NCBI GenBank assembly: GCA_004362315.1
Contig: SNWL01000004.1
Coordinates: forward strand, 806,001-870,000
Direction: 5' to 3'
Length of the DNA stretch: 64,000 nt
Source: Mycobacterium sp. BK086
GTDB taxonomy: Bacteria; Actinomycetota; Actinomycetes; Mycobacteriales; Mycobacteriaceae
Shown in pieces: positions 60,189 to 64,000 of the stretch; the stretch's first letter is position 1, and each line of letters opens with the position of its first letter. Position numbers and translations under genes: made by a program. Under the pieces are notes generated by a model. That model was given only the letters and a program-made list of their open reading frames with translations. It did no database searches and was not told where the DNA came from.

Positions 60189-60754
60189 CGCTGCGCCTCG
60201 GCGAGCAGCATTCGGGCTACCCACTCAACATGATTCAGCGATTCGTCCAATGTCAGCCGTCCCGCCCGAAGACCCGCGAGCGCGGCACTGAGCGCGGCGT
60301 TGAGTCCGAACGTCACCTGTGGAATCACCTCGGGCGCAACACCTGCCAGCAGGCGATTGAACAGCTCGACGTTGGTGCGTTCCATCTGGTCGATCGACGA
60401 CCGCACCTCGGGATCGGTCGACGCCATCATCTGCAGCATCAGCACGGTCATCTCGGGGTTGCGATTGAACGCACGCTGCGCCCGCCTCAGGTAGTCCAAG
60501 ACCCCCGGCAACGGGTCAGCATCTGCCACGCCGCCGCCGGCCAGGATCCGTCGCGTCAGCCGCTTCTGCCAATCGGCCAATGCGGCGGCCAGCAGGTTCT
60601 CCTTCGAACTGAAGTACCGGTAGAGCGTGGCCAGCGCCACCTCCGAGCGCTGCGCCACATCACGCATCTGCACGGCGTCGGCGCCGACCTCGCCGATCAG
60701 GCCGATCACTTCTTCGATGATCTTGGCGCGACGGGCCAATTGGCCGCTGGTCAT
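60185..60754 (-). CDS. TetR regulator, KstR-like
   Basis: 189 residues. The HTH region GADAVQMRDVAQRSEVALATLYRYFSSKENLL is very like the KstR pattern (AVQMR-x-VA-x-R-x-x-VA-x-x-TLYRYF-x-SK). The ligand domain is helical. It is coupled to tenA by a 4-bp overlap and divergent from the amidohydrolase/acyl-CoA dehydrogenase genes. It probably regulates both directions. Whether it is a KstR paralogue with an acyl-CoA ligand is inferred from the HTH and the neighbouring FadE. Confidence 0.85.
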   Translation of the reverse strand: MTSGQLARRAKIIEEVIGLIGEVGADAVQMRDVAQRSEVALATLYRYFSSKENLLAAALADWQKRLTRRILAGGGVADADPLPGVLDYLRRAQRAFNRNPEMTVLMLQMMASTDPEVRSSIDQMERTNVELFNRLLAGVAPEVIPQVTFGLNAALSAALAGLRAGRLTLDESLNHVEWVARMLLAEAQR

Positions 60755-60847
60755 GTCCGACAGCGAGAAGACGCGCCCGGCCGACGAGGCCAGATCGGGG
60801 ACTGGCGTGTTGACGGTGCCACCTCCCTAGCAAGAACAATCTTCTGC

Positions 60848-60881
60848 GATGTTACGACATCTTGCACCACTACCGGGTAGT
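60848..60881. promoter_or_regulatory. Two palindromes in the TetR/amidohydrolase divergent region
   Basis: GATGT-TACG-ACATC (60848-60861) and ACTACC-G-GGTAGT (60869-60881) are both perfect. They are candidate operators for the adjacent TetR protein within a 225-bp region. Confidence 0.5.
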
Positions 60882-60908
60882 TACACCAGCTAGAAGGCCC
60901 TTCGAATC

Positions 60909-60938
60909 TTGACATCAAGTAGAACCGTGTTTCAGTAT
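60909..60938 (+). promoter_or_regulatory. Candidate SigA promoter of the amidohydrolase-fadE unit
   Basis: TTGACA (60909-60914), 18-bp spacer, CAGTAT (60933-60938). An imperfect palindrome AGAACCGTGTTTCA, loosely like KstR half-sites but with a wider centre, occupies the spacer. Confidence 0.45.
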
Positions 60939-60979
60939 GGAGTCCGCGACGGTGTCCGTCGTAGCGATGGGAGGACACG

Positions 60980-61849
60980 ATGGCCGGACCGGTTGGCCTG
61001 CCGGTGATCGACACGATGATCGGATTTCCCCACGAGGGCACCGCTCAGTACGACTTCATCCGCAAGCAGACGAAGGACCGCGAGTCCAAAGAGGACTTCG
61101 ACTTCCCGGTCGAGTACATGTTCAAGGACGTCCCCAAGGGCCTGCCCACCGACGACCCGGTCTCACTGCTGCTGCAGCAGATGGATCGGTTCGGTATCGA
61201 GAAGTCGATGATCGGCGTCAGCGAGGGCTCCTCTGCGGAGCTGGCGCTCAAGATGTTCCCCGACCGCTTCATCCCGTCGGGCAACGTCTCGGACCCCAAT
61301 GACGTGATGGGCACGGTCAACGCCATTCGCCGCGAGTACGAGACCTACGGCATCCGTGCGGTGTCATGCTTCCCGTCGGGCACCTTCCCGCAGGTTCCGA
61401 TCGACGATCCGAAGATGTACCCGGTATACGCGACCTGTGTCGACCTCGGCCTCCCGATCTTCTGCTGCGCCGGTGTCCCCGGACCGCGGATTCCGATGGC
61501 GCCGCAGGAGGTTTCGCGGATCGACATCGTGATGTTCGACTTCCCCGACCTGGTGTTCGTCACCCGGCACGGCTGCGAGCCGTGGCAGGACCTCGCGGTC
61601 AAGCTGATGCTCAAATGGCCCAACCTGTACTACTCGACGTCGGCCTTCGCGCCCAAGTACTACCCCAAAGAAATCATCGACTACGCCAACACCCGTGGCG
61701 CCGACAAGATCATCTACGCCGGCTATTTCCCGATGGGCCTGTCATTGGAACGCATCTTCAGCGACATGCCCAAGGTGCCGTTCAGGGATGAGGTGTGGCC
61801 GAAGTTCCTGTACGGCAATGCCGCCCGGATTCTAGGACTGGAGAACTAA
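60980..61849 (+). CDS. Amidohydrolase-family protein
   Basis: This 289-residue amidohydrolase-2-fold protein starts GLPVIDTMIGFP, where metal-binding members have HxH; here the first motif is degenerate (DTMIGF). TRHGCEPWQDLAVKL carries a conserved His and KIIYAGYFPMGLSLERIF aligns with the late Asp region, which is also altered. It may therefore lack a catalytic metal. GGAGG 6 nt upstream supports the ATG at 60980. It precedes the double-length acyl-CoA dehydrogenase by 7 bp, so it is probably part of the same acyl-CoA degradation unit. Confidence 0.78.
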   Translation: MAGPVGLPVIDTMIGFPHEGTAQYDFIRKQTKDRESKEDFDFPVEYMFKDVPKGLPTDDPVSLLLQQMDRFGIEKSMIGVSEGSSAELALKMFPDRFIPSGNVSDPNDVMGTVNAIRREYETYGIRAVSCFPSGTFPQVPIDDPKMYPVYATCVDLGLPIFCCAGVPGPRIPMAPQEVSRIDIVMFDFPDLVFVTRHGCEPWQDLAVKLMLKWPNLYYSTSAFAPKYYPKEIIDYANTRGADKIIYAGYFPMGLSLERIFSDMPKVPFRDEVWPKFLYGNAARILGLEN

Positions 61850-61856
61850 CACCCCA

Positions 61857-64000
61857 TGGCGTTAGCTATCACGATCGAGCAGGAGCAGCTCGCTGAGGCT
61901 GTGACCCAGTTCGCGGCTCGGCACGCCCCGATCGACAAAACCCGGGCTGCTCTGGACTCGATCGCCGCCGGCGAATTGCCCACCTGGTGGGAGGAATTCA
62001 CCGCCAACGGCTTCCACGCGGTGCACCTTCCCGAAGCGGCCGGCGGTCAGGGCGGCACCCTGGCCGATATGGCCTGTGTCATCGAAGCCGCCGCGGCGGC
62101 ATTGCTGCCCGGTCCGCTGTTGAGCACCGCGGCCGCCAGCGCCGTTGCCGCCCTGGCCGATGATTCCGCTGCGGCGTTGGTCGCCGACCTCGCGGGTGGA
62201 GCCACTGCGGCCGTCGTATTGCCCGAGGACTCCACGGTGCGGGCAGTGCGCGACGACGAGGGTTGGCGGCTGAGTGGATCGATCGGCAGCACGTTGGGTT
62301 TGGTTGCAGCACAACGGATCCTGCTGGCAGCACACGAGGGCGACACTGTTCTGTGGTTCGCCCTGGACGCCGGCTCGAATATCGCGGTGGAGCAGCAGCG
62401 CGGCACCGATCTGAGCACCGACGTCGGCATCCTCGGCCTCGACGATTACCCCGCTGCCACCCCGGTGACCGGGATCGACACCGAGCGGGCGCGCTGCGTG
62501 GTCGCAGGGCTGACCGCCTGTGCCTCGGCCGGCACGGTCCGCAAGGGTGTCGAGACCGCGGTGAACTACATCCGTACCCGTGAGCAGTTCGGCAAGCCGG
62601 TCGGATCTTTCCAGGCGTTGCAGCACAAGGCCGCGATCCTTCTGGTCAACGCCGAGCTGGCATCGGCGACAGCCTGGGATGCGGTGCGCGCCATCGACGA
62701 AAGCATCGAGCAGCATCGGCTTGCCGCCTCGTCGGCCGCCCTGATGGCCGTGTGCGCCGGACCCGATCTGATGCTCGACGCGCTGCTGATGTTCGGCGCG
62801 ATCGGCTATACCTGGGAACACGACACCCACCTGTACTGGCGGCGCGCCACCAGCCTGGCCGCGTCCCTGGGCACCACCACCCGGTGGGCACGAGAAGCCG
62901 GCGAGCTGGCCAGGACGCTGAAGCGTTCCACCGCCGTCAATCTCGGTGACATCGAATCGGAGTTCCGGGCGGGTATCGCGAAGACGCTCGACGAAGCGGC
63001 CGCACTCCAGGACGAGACACCCACCGACGACGTCCGCGCGCCCGGTCTTGCCTTCGGGTCGCGGCGCAACCTGTTGGCCGACGCGGGTCTGGTCGCTCCG
63101 CACCTACCCGCGCCGTGGGGTCTGGACGCCACCCCGGTGCAGCAGGTGATCATCACCGAGGAGTTCGACAAACGCGGGATGATCCGGCCGTCACTCAGCA
63201 TCGCCGAATGGATCCTGCCGACGATCCTCAACAGCGGAACCGACGAACAGCGTGAGCGTTTCGCCGAACCGATCATGCGCGGCACGCAGCGCTGGTGCCA
63301 GTTGTTCAGCGAGCCGGGCGCGGGTTCGGATCTGGCCTCGTTGGTCACCCGCGCCCAGAAGGTGGACGGCGGCTGGCTGGTCAACGGTCACAAGATCTGG
63401 ACGTCGTCGGCCCACGTCGCCCAGTTCGGCGCCATGCTGGCACGTACTGACCCCGACGCACCGAAACACCGTGGGATCAGCTACTTTCTGGTCGACATGT
63501 CCTCGCCGGGCATCGAGATCAGCCCGATCAAGCAGGCCAGTGGCCACTTCGATTTCAACGAGGTCTTCCTCACCGACGTGTTTGTCCCGGACGAGATGCT
63601 GGTCGGTGAGCCCGGACACGGCTGGGATCTGGCTGTGGCGACCATGGCCGTCGAGCGGACGGCGATCGGCAACTACGTCAACATCGATCGGTCCGAGGCG
63701 CTTCGCCGCATGGCTGATGTCGACGGACCCGATCACGACTCCACCCTGCAGGCGCTCGGCGAGATCGAAGCGCACACCACGGCCATCAAGGCGATGGTGC
63801 TGCGCGAGACCCTTCGCCTGGTGCAGGGACAAGGCCCCGGCCCGACGTCGAGCATCGCCAAGTACGCGATGGTGCTGCTGTTGCGCCGTGCCTCGACCGC
63901 GACACTGGGACTCACCGGACGCCTTGCCATGCTGGAGGATTCGGACCCCGCGGTGATCGCACCGTATTTCGACATGCCGTCCGAGCTCATCGGCGGTGGG
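61857..64000 (+). CDS. Double-length acyl-CoA dehydrogenase (FadE34-like), cut by window end
   Basis: 714 residues are visible and the frame is open at the edge; FadE34-type proteins are about 710-740 residues. The first half is an ACAD unit with NYIRTREQFGKPVGSFQALQH and GAIGYTWEHDTHLYWRR. A second ACAD unit starts near residue 370 and has CQLFSEPGAGSDLASL and GHKIWTSSAHVAQF. So both subunits of the heteromeric type seen at 4.9-7.3 kb are fused here. FadE34 proteins act on steroid side-chain CoA esters, and the neighbouring KstR-like regulator fits. The actual substrate is not known. Confidence 0.88.

Noticed and set aside
61862-63103. A 413-codon minus-strand frame opposite the double acyl-CoA dehydrogenase
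   Set aside because: The plus strand carries continuous ACAD motifs; the antisense translation has none.

Overview
The window is chromosomal DNA of a fast-growing, environmental-type mycobacterium (Mycolicibacterium-like). The evidence is high GC, many GTG starts and 1-4 bp stop/start overlaps. Lineage-marking genes are present: an ESX secretion EccB, an antigen-85 mycolyltransferase, a WS/DGAT acyltransferase, mycothiol-type enzymes, several FadE acyl-CoA dehydrogenases, an F420-type luciferase-fold oxidoreductase and a KstR-like regulator. A GlcNAc PTS operon and a nickel superoxide dismutase argue for a soil/water species rather than a tubercle bacillus. I saw no rRNA, tRNA, CRISPR array, IS element or prophage.

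Layout. 1-2.7 kb: edge of an ESX locus (EccB running off the left end, a YbaB-like protein, a DUF5631/5632-like protein). 2.7-7.3 kb: a FAD oxidoreductase and a DUF1295 reductase, divergent from a paired acyl-CoA dehydrogenase, with a KstR-type operator between them. 7.3-13.6 kb: two paralogous secreted histidine-rich mini-proteins sharing about 105 bp of upstream DNA with a large palindrome. They flank a DUF1214/sulfotransferase pair, a TetR/LLM-oxidoreductase pair and a patatin. 13.7-18.7 kb: HrpA helicase, a mini membrane protein and an APH-type kinase. 18.7-24.3 kb: exported functions (S53 peptidase, metallopeptidase lipoprotein, Cys-containing secreted peptide, SGNH hydrolase, acyltransferase-3). 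24.5-27.6 kb: WS/DGAT, then an SDR and a TetR gene whose start codons lie inside one palindrome. 27.7-31.8 kb: GlcNAc uptake and use (EIICB, Crr, NagB, NagA). 31.9-36 kb: DUF4262, antigen 85, a DUF4393-DUF445 pair, VOC. 36-40.7 kb: two mycothiol-type enzymes, two wall hydrolases back to back, DinB and amidohydrolase. 40.8-46.3 kb: SKI2-like helicase, MTA/SAH nucleosidase, CsbD, and Ni-SOD divergent from its processing peptidase, then Nudix. 46.4-54.4 kb: an IclR-controlled ADH/NTF2/SDR operon, a ThuA-like/cupin pair, a SigH-like ECF sigma factor co-transcribed with an SDR, an NmrA-type protein and a cutinase-like hydrolase. 54.5-64 kb: MFS transporter, aromatic-ring-type FAD monooxygenase, two SDRs, a polysaccharide-deacetylase-fold enzyme, TenA, a KstR-like TetR, an amidohydrolase and a double-length acyl-CoA dehydrogenase cut by the right edge.

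How it fits together. Both ends carry acyl-CoA dehydrogenases of the kind used on steroid side chains or other bulky acyl groups. The left set has a KstR-type operator and the right set has its own KstR-like regulator. The middle is largely cell-envelope, stress and nutrient functions. The least explained signals are the histidine-rich peptide pair with its conserved palindrome, the SDR/TetR start-codon palindrome with a second operator 35 bp away, and the orphan SigH-like sigma factor with a matching promoter upstream of itself.
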